Origin: Christensenella sp. UBA5399
GTDB lineage: Bacteria; Bacillota; Clostridia; Christensenellales; Christensenellaceae
Assembly: GCA_002407725.1 (NCBI GenBank)
Contig: DHOD01000151.1
Coordinates: forward strand, 1-6,484
DNA length: 6,484 nucleotides
Direction: 5' to 3'
A program made the translations under genes and the position numbers. Positions 1 through 5,410 of the stretch are shown one piece after another. Under the pieces are notes generated by a model that was not told where the DNA came from, made no database searches, and saw only the letters and a list, made by a program, of their open reading frames with translations. Each line of letters starts with the position of its first letter. Position 1 is the first letter of the stretch.

Positions 1-633
1 ATGGTCTAATGAGATAGTCAGGTTGTTGTTTTTCAGTATCTCTGTCAATTTTTCGCTGTAATCACCTTCGTCCAGCTTGGGACAACCGATCAGCGTCACT
101 TTGTTTTTCATAAAGTCGTTGTGGAAATTGCCATGTGCATAGGCTGCGCAATCCGCCGCAATCAACAGGTTGGCCCCGTCAAAGTAAGGCGCGCCGACCG
201 GCACAAGCTTGATCTGCACGGGCCACTGTGCAAGCTGGCTGGCGGCCGGCTGTGCGGTTGTTGGCGGCGCCGCAGGCGCATTCCGGTTGATGGCATGCGC
301 GTTGCTGCCGGGGCATCCGCCCGCGGGGGGCGTACGTTCTATCGCATGTGCGGCGCTGCCGGGACATCCGCCTGCCGGTGGCATTGGTTTTCCAGCCGCG
401 GCCATCCGTGCTTTGACGGCGACTTCGTCGTACGCGGCGGCTTCGCGTTCCTCAAACGAGATGGCGTCGGTGGGACACACCGGCAGGCAATCGCCCAATC
501 CATCGCAATAATCATCCCGCAACAGTTTCGCTTTGCCGTTTTCCATGCCGATGGCACCCTCGTGACACGCTTGCGCGCACAGGCCGCAACCGTTGCATTT
601 ATCTTCATCAATTTTTATAATCTTCCGTAACAT
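1..633 (-). CDS. 4Fe-4S dicluster ferredoxin-like protein (partial, 3' end beyond left edge)
   Basis: Iron-sulfur protein of the kind often found beside hcp and a Crp/Fnr regulator in anaerobic Firmicutes; it probably transfers electrons in the cytoplasm, but its partner is not known. The visible 211 residues start at ATG 633-631, with GGAGGA at 646-641 seven bases upstream. Cluster ligands seen: C13-x2-C16-x2-C19-x3-C23, then C43-x5-C49-x3-C53 in the motif YCDGLGDCLPVCP. The second motif lacks the usual CxxCxxC spacing, as I recall for this family. Residues 84-117 are two 17-residue tandem copies of a P-P-A-G-G-C-P-G-S segment, followed by an Ala/Pro/Thr-rich linker (about 118-135). A second domain follows (from about 136: WPVQIKLVPVGAPYFDGANL and onward, with an IGCPKLD motif). 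No stop codon is reached; from memory, relatives carry a few dozen more residues including further cysteines. It is divergent from the regulator at 747. The family assignment is solid; the physiological role is inferred. Confidence 0.88.
   Translation of the reverse strand, partial: MLRKIIKIDEDKCNGCGLCAQACHEGAIGMENGKAKLLRDDYCDGLGDCLPVCPTDAISFEEREAAAYDEVAVKARMAAAGKPMPPAGGCPGSAAHAIERTPPAGGCPGSNAHAINRNAPAAPPTTAQPAASQLAQWPVQIKLVPVGAPYFDGANLLIAADCAAYAHGNFHNDFMKNKVTLIGCPKLDEGDYSEKLTEILKNNNLTISLDH
283..384 (-). repeat. Two tandem 51-base units encoding a 17-residue CPG repeat
   Basis: Inside the ferredoxin-like gene, bases 384-334 and 333-283 encode residues 84-100 (MPPAGGCPGSAAHAIER) and 101-117 (TPPAGGCPGSNAHAINR). 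They match at 14 of 17 residues and stay in frame. The DNA copies have diverged at several third positions, so this is an established duplication rather than an assembly slip. Each copy carries one Cys in a GGCPGS motif, giving C90 and C107. Confidence 0.9.
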
Positions 634-650
634 CTTTTAATCCTCCGTAA

Positions 651-665
651 TACTATTGGATAGTA
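651..665. promoter_or_regulatory. Perfect inverted repeat TACTAT-TGG-ATAGTA, possible operator
   Basis: Six-base perfect arms with a 3-base spacer lie between the ferredoxin-like start codon and its likely -10. An overlapping symmetric pair, ATACTA (650-655) and TAGTAT (664-669), lies on the same stretch. Its position over the presumed minus-strand start site would suit a repressor or a transcript-end hairpin. No binding protein can be assigned. Confidence 0.35.
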
Positions 666-670
666 GTATA
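665..670 (-). promoter_or_regulatory. Possible -10 element for the minus-strand ferredoxin-like gene
   Basis: Read on the minus strand, 670-665 is TATACT, about 32 bases upstream of the start codon. No good -35 hexamer lies 16-18 bases further upstream (best is TGTCCA-like, 3 of 6). Such a promoter would fit one needing an activator, possibly the divergent Crp/Fnr protein. This is a weak call made from the sequence alone. Confidence 0.35.
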
Positions 671-676
671 ATCTCC

Positions 677-705
677 TTGACTTTCTATGGACAGTTTAAT
701 ATACT
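677..705 (+). promoter_or_regulatory. Sigma-A-type promoter of the Crp/Fnr regulator gene
   Basis: TTGACT at 677-682 and TATACT at 700-705 are separated by exactly 17 bases, matching the TTGACA/TATAAT consensus at 5 of 6 positions each. The predicted transcript starts near 712, about 35 bases before the start codon. The inverted repeat at 710-723 sits directly on the predicted start point, which suggests autorepression by the encoded regulator (inference). Confidence 0.72.
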
Positions 706-709
706 TCAA

Positions 710-723
710 AACATAAGTATGTT
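710..723. promoter_or_regulatory. Perfect 14-base palindrome AACATA-AG-TATGTT, candidate Crp/Fnr-family operator
   Basis: The arms are six bases each with a 2-base centre, the geometry of 14-base operators used by some Crp/Fnr relatives (for example PrfA boxes). It overlaps the wider pair ATACTT (701-706) / AAGTAT (715-720) and abuts the pair GTTGT (721-725) / ACAAC (730-734), whose 5-4-5 spacing also resembles Fnr-type sites. Which of these is bound cannot be settled from one copy. Confidence 0.5.
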
Positions 724-746
724 GTAAAAACAACGAAAAACGGGAA

Positions 747-1415
747 ATGATGAAAAATTATTTAGAAATTATTGGAAAAGCGCTATTGTTCAAAGGCATT
801 GCGCCGGGCGATCTTACAAACATGCTCGACTGCCTGAGCGCCTCGGTACACGATTACGCGAAGCACGCCGCGATCTTCTTTGCGGGAATCCCGGCGGAGC
901 GTGTGGGGATTGTGTTGGCGGGCACGGCGCAGGTGGTGCGGGACGATATCTTTGGTAACCGTACGATCCTGACAACGCTGGATCAGGGCGACATGTTTGG
1001 CGAAACATTTGCATGCGCGGGTGTGGAGACGCTGCCGGTCAGTGTGCTGGCGACCGAAGAATGCACGGTGTTGCTGGTCGATTATCGTAAAATCATTGTC
1101 ACCTGCCCATCCTCCTGCATGTTCCATAACAAAATGATAGAGAATATGATGCAGATACTGGCACAGAAAAATCTGGTGCTGAACCAGAAGATCGAGGCCG
1201 TATCGGCGCGAACGACGCGTGAAAAGCTGATTGTATACCTGACGGCGCAGGCGGGCAGGGCAGGGAGCCGATCATTTGAAATCCCGTTCAACCGGCAGGA
1301 ACTGGCCGATTACCTGTCTGTCGACCGAAGTGCGATGTCGGCAGAGCTGGGCCGGATGCGTGACGAAGGGATATTGGAATTCCACAAAAACAGCTTTGAA
1401 ATTCTGGATCAGTGA
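747..1415 (+). CDS. Crp/Fnr-family transcriptional regulator
   Basis: A 222-residue DNA-binding regulator of typical family length. Residues about 15-120 form the cyclic-nucleotide-binding-like beta-roll (AIFFAGIPAERVGIVLAG; later DQGDMFGET). Residues about 125-160 are the dimerisation helix. Residues about 160-222 are the winged helix-turn-helix, with RQELADYLSVDRSAMSAELG at 183-202 as the HTH core. The Arg-Ser/Thr pair that grips cAMP in true CRP is absent: GET is followed by an ACAG..TLPVSVLA stretch. The ligand is therefore unlikely to be cAMP. Cysteines are C29, C90, C106, C120 and C124, with no N-terminal Fnr-style cysteine cluster. Two ATGs stand in tandem (747 and 750) and the ribosome site is weak (GGGA at 742-745), so either start is possible. 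It is divergent from the ferredoxin-like gene and probably regulates it and itself. It resembles HcpR-like nitrosative-stress regulators in context only. Confidence 0.9.
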   Translation: MMKNYLEIIGKALLFKGIAPGDLTNMLDCLSASVHDYAKHAAIFFAGIPAERVGIVLAGTAQVVRDDIFGNRTILTTLDQGDMFGETFACAGVETLPVSVLATEECTVLLVDYRKIIVTCPSSCMFHNKMIENMMQILAQKNLVLNQKIEAVSARTTREKLIVYLTAQAGRAGSRSFEIPFNRQELADYLSVDRSAMSAELGRMRDEGILEFHKNSFEILDQ

Positions 1416-1443
1416 TGTGGCGGAAAATTTGCTGCCTAACTGT

Positions 1444-1472
1444 TTGCCTGTCACGTTTTTTGCTGGTATAAT
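1444..1472 (+). promoter_or_regulatory. Promoter of the panT-coaX transcript
   Basis: TTGCCT at 1444-1449 and a perfect TATAAT at 1467-1472 are 17 bases apart, with a TGG extended -10 element at 1464-1466. The predicted start is near 1479. This leaves about 127 bases of leader before the coding start at 1606. I saw no convincing rho-independent terminator for the upstream regulator gene in 1416-1443. Confidence 0.75.
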
Positions 1473-1478
1473 ATTCCT

Positions 1479-1605
1479 ATGTTAATCCGGCGGCATTTGT
1501 TAAAAAGCTGTACGGATGAGGAAGCGTTGTTGGAAAGGGTATTGTATGTGCCCGAAGGGAAGACGGGTATCTTCAAAAAAAAGAAGAACTCGAGCGGAGG
1601 TGCAA
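1479..1605 (+). other. 5' leader of the panT-coaX mRNA, function not recognised
   Basis: The leader between the predicted transcript start and the panT start codon contains several possible helices. ATCCG (1485-1489) can pair with CGGAT (1513-1517), a CCCG/CGGG hairpin surrounds AAGGGAAGA near 1550-1567, and TCTTC-A8-GAAGA follows. GAAGA just upstream can compete for the same TCTTC, so alternative pairings exist. I compared it from memory with the common riboswitch cores (TPP, SAM, FMN, lysine, THF, cobalamin, T-box) and none fits. It may be an unrecognised cis-regulator or an unstructured leader. Confidence 0.35.
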
Positions 1606-2226
1606 ATGAAAACAAAGACGAAATCACTCACTTTTATGGCGATTCTGATAGCCATCATGCTTATTTTTGGGTTTACGCCCATAGGCTACATTCCGTTACC
1701 GTTTGCCAAAATTACATTGATGTGCCTGCCGGTGATTATCGGCACGCTGGTACTGGGGCTTAGGACAGGCATGGGGCTGGCGCTGGTGTTTATCATAACC
1801 AGCCTGTTCCAACTGGTCATCACACCGGATGAGCTGACCATTACATTGATGCCGATTAATCCAGCGCTGTATCTGGTCAATCTGATCGTGCCACGGTTGT
1901 TTATCCCCATTACTACATATTTTATGTACCGCTTGCTGGCAAAGAAAAACGAACGGGCGGGGTTGTTTGTCGCGTCGGCGGTTGGTTCGCTGACCAATAC
2001 GCTGTTGGTGCTGATTTTGCTGCAGCTTTTCTTTGCGCCGGCAATCGCGGAGATCTACTCCATCGGCATGGCGGGCGCCACGGCAATGATCTGGGGGATT
2101 TTTGTTTCGAACGGCATATTGGAGGCGGTTGTGGCCACCATGATCTGCCCGTTTGTCATTATGGCGGTACGCAAGGTGGTGCCGCCGATTACAGAAAACA
2201 AAAAAACAATAAAGGAGGCTGCCTGA
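1606..2226 (+). CDS. panT: ECF transporter S component, probable pantothenate carrier
   Basis: An integral membrane substrate-binding (S) subunit of an energy-coupling factor transporter; it would pair with shared EcfA/A'/T subunits encoded elsewhere. The 206 residues are very hydrophobic with about five or six membrane segments (about 8-26, 38-52, 55-72, 88-111, 118-143, 155-188). The N-terminal region has the TPIGYIPLPFAKITLMCLPV-type motif typical of this family. The start is ATG 1606 because GGAGG at 1596-1600 lies five bases upstream; an in-frame ATG at 1516 would add 30 basic residues without a ribosome site. Pantothenate is inferred as the substrate because coaX begins three bases after the stop. 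Without that neighbour the substrate would be open, since S components for different vitamins look alike. The C-terminus (ITENKKTIKEAA) is a short cytoplasmic tail whose codons contain the ribosome site for coaX. Confidence 0.85.
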   Translation: MKTKTKSLTFMAILIAIMLIFGFTPIGYIPLPFAKITLMCLPVIIGTLVLGLRTGMGLALVFIITSLFQLVITPDELTITLMPINPALYLVNLIVPRLFIPITTYFMYRLLAKKNERAGLFVASAVGSLTNTLLVLILLQLFFAPAIAEIYSIGMAGATAMIWGIFVSNGILEAVVATMICPFVIMAVRKVVPPITENKKTIKEAA

Positions 2227-2229
2227 TAG

Positions 2230-2991
2230 ATGATACTGACAATGGATGTGGGCAACACAAATATCAAGTGCGGCTTGTTTTTGGGCGAGAAGCTGCGCCA
2301 TTCGTTCAGGATGTCGACGGATATCGAGAAGACATCCGACGAGTACGGCATCAGCATGCTGGGATTTTTTGATTATATCGGCATACGTCCGGAGGATGTG
2401 AAGGGCATCATCATTTCCTCGGTGATTCCATCGATCAATTACACGATCGAGCATATGGCGCGGCAGTATTTTGATAAAAAACCGATGGTGGTGGGGCCCG
2501 GCATCAAGACAGGGATCAACATTAAGTACGACAACCCCAAGGAGCTTGGGTCGGACAGGATTGTCAATGCCGTGGGCGCGTACGAGCTGTTTGGCGGCCC
2601 GGTCATCACAGTGGATTTTGGCACGGCCACCAGTTTTGGGGCAATCTCCAGCGAGGGCGATTTTTTGGGCGGGGCCATTTGCCCGGGCGTCCGCATATCG
2701 TCGGAGGCGTTGACCGACTGCGCCGCCAAGCTGCCAAGGATAGAACTGATACGCCCCAGAAGCGTGATTGCAAAAAGTACTGTTTCAGGCATGCAGGCCG
2801 GTATTATCTATGGGTATGTGGGCCAGGTAAAGTATATTGTAGAGAAAATGCAAAGCGAGATGGGCGACGCCAAGGTGGTGGCGACCGGCGGGTTTTCGGG
2901 GCTGATTGCGGAGGAGACCGATGTGATCGACGAGATCATCCCGACGCTCACGCTGATTGGGCTCGCAAAAATATATGAGAAGAACAAATAA
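2230..2991 (+). CDS. coaX: Type III pantothenate kinase
   Basis: Catalyses ATP-dependent phosphorylation of pantothenate to 4'-phosphopantothenate, the first committed step of coenzyme A synthesis, in the cytoplasm. The 253 residues match the usual length of about 255. Family motifs in order: phosphate-binding loop DVGNTN (D6-N11), GSDR (107-110) with D109 as the expected catalytic base, VDFGTATS (128-135), GGAICPGV (147-154) and ATGGFSGL (218-225). These belong to the acetate/sugar kinase fold. Type III enzymes are generally insensitive to CoA feedback and need a monovalent cation. The ribosome site GGAGG (2214-2218) lies within the last codons of panT, and only three bases separate the genes, so they are translationally linked. 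All key residues are present, so it should be active. Confidence 0.96.
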   Translation: MILTMDVGNTNIKCGLFLGEKLRHSFRMSTDIEKTSDEYGISMLGFFDYIGIRPEDVKGIIISSVIPSINYTIEHMARQYFDKKPMVVGPGIKTGINIKYDNPKELGSDRIVNAVGAYELFGGPVITVDFGTATSFGAISSEGDFLGGAICPGVRISSEALTDCAAKLPRIELIRPRSVIAKSTVSGMQAGIIYGYVGQVKYIVEKMQSEMGDAKVVATGGFSGLIAEETDVIDEIIPTLTLIGLAKIYEKNK

Positions 2992-3004
2992 TACCCACCC
3001 GAAA

Positions 3005-3109
3005 TGGAAAAATCCAAAAAGACTTTTCCGGTTCACAGCGGATGGAGATATGGAACGGCTTTTCCAGTTCCCCAACGCCACAAGCGTTAGGGAACCAGCG
3101 CAAAAGCGC
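3005..3109. repeat. Cluster of inverted and direct repeats between coaX and hom
   Basis: This part of the 170-base spacer holds GGAAAA/TTTTCC (3006-3011 with 3024-3029) and TGGAA/TTCCA (3051-3055 with 3062-3066). It also holds the 29-base hairpin GTTCCC-c-AACGC-cacaa-GCGTT-a-GGGAAC (3067-3095) and GCGC-AAAA-GCGC (3098-3109). A 14-base direct repeat (3021-3034 and 3057-3070) matches at 12 positions. GGAAC at 3052-3056 can pair with GTTCC at 3067-3071 instead of the large hairpin, so the folds are mutually exclusive. No U-tract follows either GC-rich hairpin, so a standard terminator is unlikely. It could be an interspersed palindromic repeat or a regulatory leader for hom; I cannot tell which. 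Confidence 0.5.
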
Positions 3110-3161
3110 AGAATAGAAACAACGTGGAAAATAGTATAACCGACTGGAGGAATGTGGCGTT

Positions 3162-4439
3162 ATGAGGGAAATAAAAATTGCGATACTGGGGATGGGTACT
3201 GTCGGCGGCGGCATCTATAAGCTGATCGAGCAGGAAAGCGCCAGTATTATGCACAATGAGCACATAAAGCTGGTGGTCAAAAAAACGCTGGCGCTCGATT
3301 ATTCCATCGATGTGCCGGAGAAAATCAAAGCGCGTGACATTGACGAAATCGTCAATGACAGCGAGATTGAGATTGTCGCGGAGGTGATGGGCGGCGTCCA
3401 TCCCGCTAAAGAATTTGAGATGAAATGCCTGCATGCGGGCAAAACGGTCGTTTCTGCAAACAAGGATATGATTTCCCAAAACTGGCCCGACCTGGAGGAA
3501 GCAGCCAAAAAGGGCGGCGGCGGGTTGTACTTTGAGGCGGCGGTCGGCGGCGGCATCCCGATACTGCGGGCGCTGTACGATTCGATGCAGGCCAATACGA
3601 TCGACCAGGTGTACGGCATTGTGAACGGCACGACCAACTATATACTGACCAAGATGTCGGGCGACGGGCTGGACTTCCGCGACGCGCTCAAAGAGGCGCA
3701 GGCACTCGGGTATGCGGAGGCGAACCCCACCAGTGACGTGGAAGGATACGACGCCCGCTACAAGCTTTCGATACTGGCGTCACTGGCATTCCACGTGCGC
3801 GTGCCGGTGGAGGAGATCTACTGCGAGGGCATAACAGGCGTCACCAAGCTGGATATCGAGATTGCAAACGAACTGGGGTATGTGGTCAAGCTGCTTGCCA
3901 TAGGCAAAAAAACGGCAAACGGCGGGATCGAGGCGCGGGTGCACCCCACCATGCTTAAAAAAGACCACGCGCTTGCCAGCATCAAGGGGTCGTTTAACGC
4001 GATCTTTATCAACGGCAGCGCTGTGGGTGAGATGATGTGGTATGGCAAAGGCGCGGGCGACCTGCCCACGGCCAGCGCGCTGGTTTCCGACATGCTGTAT
4101 GCGGCCAATGTGGAAAAGCACAGGCACGCGACATTTGAAAACAAATATGACGCGGGCCTGGCGCAGATCAACGACAACTGGCGGACAAAGTATTACATGC
4201 GGGCGAATGTGCTGGACGCGCCCGGTGTGCTTGCAAAAATTGCGGGGATATTCGCCAAGTACGACGTCAGCATAGAAAGCGTGCTGCAAAGGCCGGGTGA
4301 GGGCGCGTTTGCGCCGTTGATACTGGTCACGCACGAAGCGGACGAAAAAGACTTGCGGGGTGCGGTGGACGCGATCGGGGAGATTCCTGAGGTAGAGGCG
4401 CGTCCGGCGATCATCCGCGTGGAAGAGCAGGAGGGCTGA
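3162..4439 (+). CDS. hom: Homoserine dehydrogenase with C-terminal ACT domain
   Basis: Reduces aspartate semialdehyde to homoserine with NAD(P)H, the branch point to threonine and methionine. The 425 residues are normal for the monofunctional ACT-bearing form. The N-terminal Rossmann motif is GMGTVGGG (10-17). SANK with K101 follows, then the dimerisation/catalytic region with GGGIPIL (129-135) and NGTTNYIL (155-162). E186, D192, D197 and K201 keep exactly the spacing of the yeast active-site residues E208, D214, D219 and K223. The ACT domain runs about 345-420 (YYMRANVLDAPGVLAKIAGI) and implies allosteric control, usually by threonine. GGAGG at 3146-3150 fits the ATG at 3162 (11-base spacing); an out-of-frame ATG at 3152 is only one base from that site. 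No thrB or thrC is adjacent; a cupin gene follows after three bases. No clear promoter is seen upstream, so it may share the coaX transcript or rely on a weak one near 3134-3139 (TATAAC). Confidence 0.97.
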   Translation: MREIKIAILGMGTVGGGIYKLIEQESASIMHNEHIKLVVKKTLALDYSIDVPEKIKARDIDEIVNDSEIEIVAEVMGGVHPAKEFEMKCLHAGKTVVSANKDMISQNWPDLEEAAKKGGGGLYFEAAVGGGIPILRALYDSMQANTIDQVYGIVNGTTNYILTKMSGDGLDFRDALKEAQALGYAEANPTSDVEGYDARYKLSILASLAFHVRVPVEEIYCEGITGVTKLDIEIANELGYVVKLLAIGKKTANGGIEARVHPTMLKKDHALASIKGSFNAIFINGSAVGEMMWYGKGAGDLPTASALVSDMLYAANVEKHRHATFENKYDAGLAQINDNWRTKYYMRANVLDAPGVLAKIAGIFAKYDVSIESVLQRPGEGAFAPLILVTHEADEKDLRGAVDAIGEIPEVEARPAIIRVEEQEG

Positions 4440-4442
4440 CCA

Positions 4443-4790
4443 ATGGTGCTGAGTGAATACATAGTGGAAAAAAGGGACAATATGCGTGGCGGCGATGGAC
4501 AAGTGACAATCGAAAATTGGGCGGACGGGGCGACGCTGCCGCCGCATGTGCGGTTTTCCGCGACCATGATATTCCCGCCGGGGGTGTCCATAGGCGAGCA
4601 TGTGCACGAGGGCGAGGCGGAGATATTCCATGTTGTTTCGGGCGTGGGTGAATATAACGACAACGGCAACATTGTTCCGATCAAAAAAGGGAATGTGATG
4701 GTTAATTATGACGGGCAAAAGCACTGTATAAGGAATACGGGCAGTGAAGACCTTGTGATCACCGCCCTGATTGTGACAAACGAGGCGTAA
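4443..4790 (+). CDS. Small single-domain cupin protein
   Basis: A 115-residue conserved beta-barrel of the cupin superfamily, probably metal-binding and cytoplasmic. Motif 1 G(x)5HxH(x)4E(x)6G is exact at G47, H53, H55, E60 and G67. Motif 2 is G83, Y89 (Pro in the classical motif), G91, H94 and N98. The four expected metal ligands H53, H55, E60 and H94 are all present. The substrate or reaction cannot be read from this: such small cupins include isomerases, dioxygenases and sugar- or ligand-binding proteins. AGGAGGG at 4429-4435 lies in the end of hom, and three bases separate the hom stop from the ATG, so it is probably co-translated with hom. Whether it has anything to do with homoserine, threonine or methionine metabolism is unknown. 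Confidence 0.9.
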   Translation: MVLSEYIVEKRDNMRGGDGQVTIENWADGATLPPHVRFSATMIFPPGVSIGEHVHEGEAEIFHVVSGVGEYNDNGNIVPIKKGNVMVNYDGQKHCIRNTGSEDLVITALIVTNEA

Positions 4791-4809
4791 GCCGGAAGGA
4801 GACTTGTAA

Positions 4810-5385
4810 ATGGAGAACATGACGTGGCTCTGGATACTGATTGGCGTGGTTGTGATAATTGTCGTCATCATCGCCATCTGGTATATCTGGGCATACAACA
4901 AATTCATTAAGATGAAGAACAACATCGAGGAGGCTTTCTCCACAATCGATGTGTACCTGAAGAAGCGCTTTGACCTTATCCCCAACCTGGTGGAGACGGT
5001 GAAAGGATACGCCAAACACGAGAGCGGCACACTGGAGAAGGTGACGGCGGCGCGCAACGCTGTGGCAAGCTCCTCTACGACAGAGGAACGCCTGCAGAAC
5101 GAGAATATCCTTTCCGGCACATTGCGCAGCCTGTTTGCGGTCAGCGAGGCGTACCCCGACCTGAAGGCAAATACCAACTTTATGGACCTGCAGCGGCAGT
5201 TGAACCAGATCGAGACAGACATCGCCAACGCGCGCAAGTTCTATAACGCCAATGTTAAGGAGTTCAACACCAGCCTGCAGACGTTCCCGACCAACCTGAT
5301 CGCGCGCAAGTTCAAGTTTGAAAAGCAGCCGATGTACGAGGTTTCGGACGCGCAGGAACGTGAGAACGTAAAGGTGCAGTTTTAA
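4810..5385 (+). CDS. lemA: LemA family protein
   Basis: A 191-residue membrane-anchored helical protein of the LemA family, whose biochemical role is still unclear. One N-terminal membrane helix (about 6-28, WLWILIGVVVIIVVIIAIWY) is followed by a long helical domain with the family signature: YNKFIKMKNNIEEAFSTIDV (29-48), KKRFDLIPNLVETVKGY (51-67), ARNA (81-84), then LFAVSEAYPDLKAN (108-121) and YNANVKEFNT (145-154). Family members are thought to expose only a short N-terminus on the far side of the membrane. The ribosome site AAGGAG (4796-4801) lies eight bases before the ATG. The cupin stop is 19 bases upstream and the DUF2207-type gene begins 25 bases downstream; LemA with DUF2207 is a recurrent pairing. 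Confidence 0.96.
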   Translation: MENMTWLWILIGVVVIIVVIIAIWYIWAYNKFIKMKNNIEEAFSTIDVYLKKRFDLIPNLVETVKGYAKHESGTLEKVTAARNAVASSSTTEERLQNENILSGTLRSLFAVSEAYPDLKANTNFMDLQRQLNQIETDIANARKFYNANVKEFNTSLQTFPTNLIARKFKFEKQPMYEVSDAQERENVKVQF

Positions 5386-5410
5386 TTCGGTATAACGGAG
5401 TGGGAACAAA

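Noticed and set aside
283..384. The 51-base tandem repeat as a CRISPR or non-coding minisatellite
   Set aside because: There are only two copies, with no spacers, and the period is a multiple of three inside an intact reading frame with conserved protein sequence; it is a protein repeat.
121..630. A 169-codon plus-strand frame opposite the ferredoxin-like gene
   Set aside because: The minus strand carries clear cluster-binding motifs and a good ribosome site. The plus-strand product is Arg/Gly-rich with no family resemblance.
1516..1605. Upstream in-frame start for panT adding 30 residues
   Set aside because: The added segment is basic and Cys-containing with no ribosome site, whereas ATG 1606 has GGAGG five bases upstream and gives a normal S-component N-terminus.
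1479..1763. A 94-codon frame starting at the predicted panT transcript start
   Set aside because: It has no ribosome site, overlaps panT in another frame by more than 150 bases, and its C-terminal half is a shadow of panT.
3067..3109. The GTTCCC/GGGAAC and GCGC/GCGC hairpins as a rho-independent terminator for coaX
   Set aside because: Neither stem is followed by a run of T on the plus strand or preceded by A-rich sequence giving one on the minus strand; readthrough into hom remains possible.
2957..3139. A 60-codon plus-strand frame overlapping the end of coaX
   Set aside because: It starts inside coaX in another frame, has no ribosome site and covers the palindromic spacer; there is no coding evidence.
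2992..3161. T-box, SAM or lysine riboswitch before hom
   Set aside because: No T-box core (GGTGG..ACCGCG type), SAM-I core or lysine-box motif could be found by eye.
3780..5237. A 485-codon open frame on the minus strand opposite hom, the cupin and lemA
   Set aside because: It lies antisense to three well-recognised genes with ribosome sites and catalytic motifs. Its translation is rich in Arg, His and Cys with no recognisable domain, so it is a composition shadow of the coding strand.
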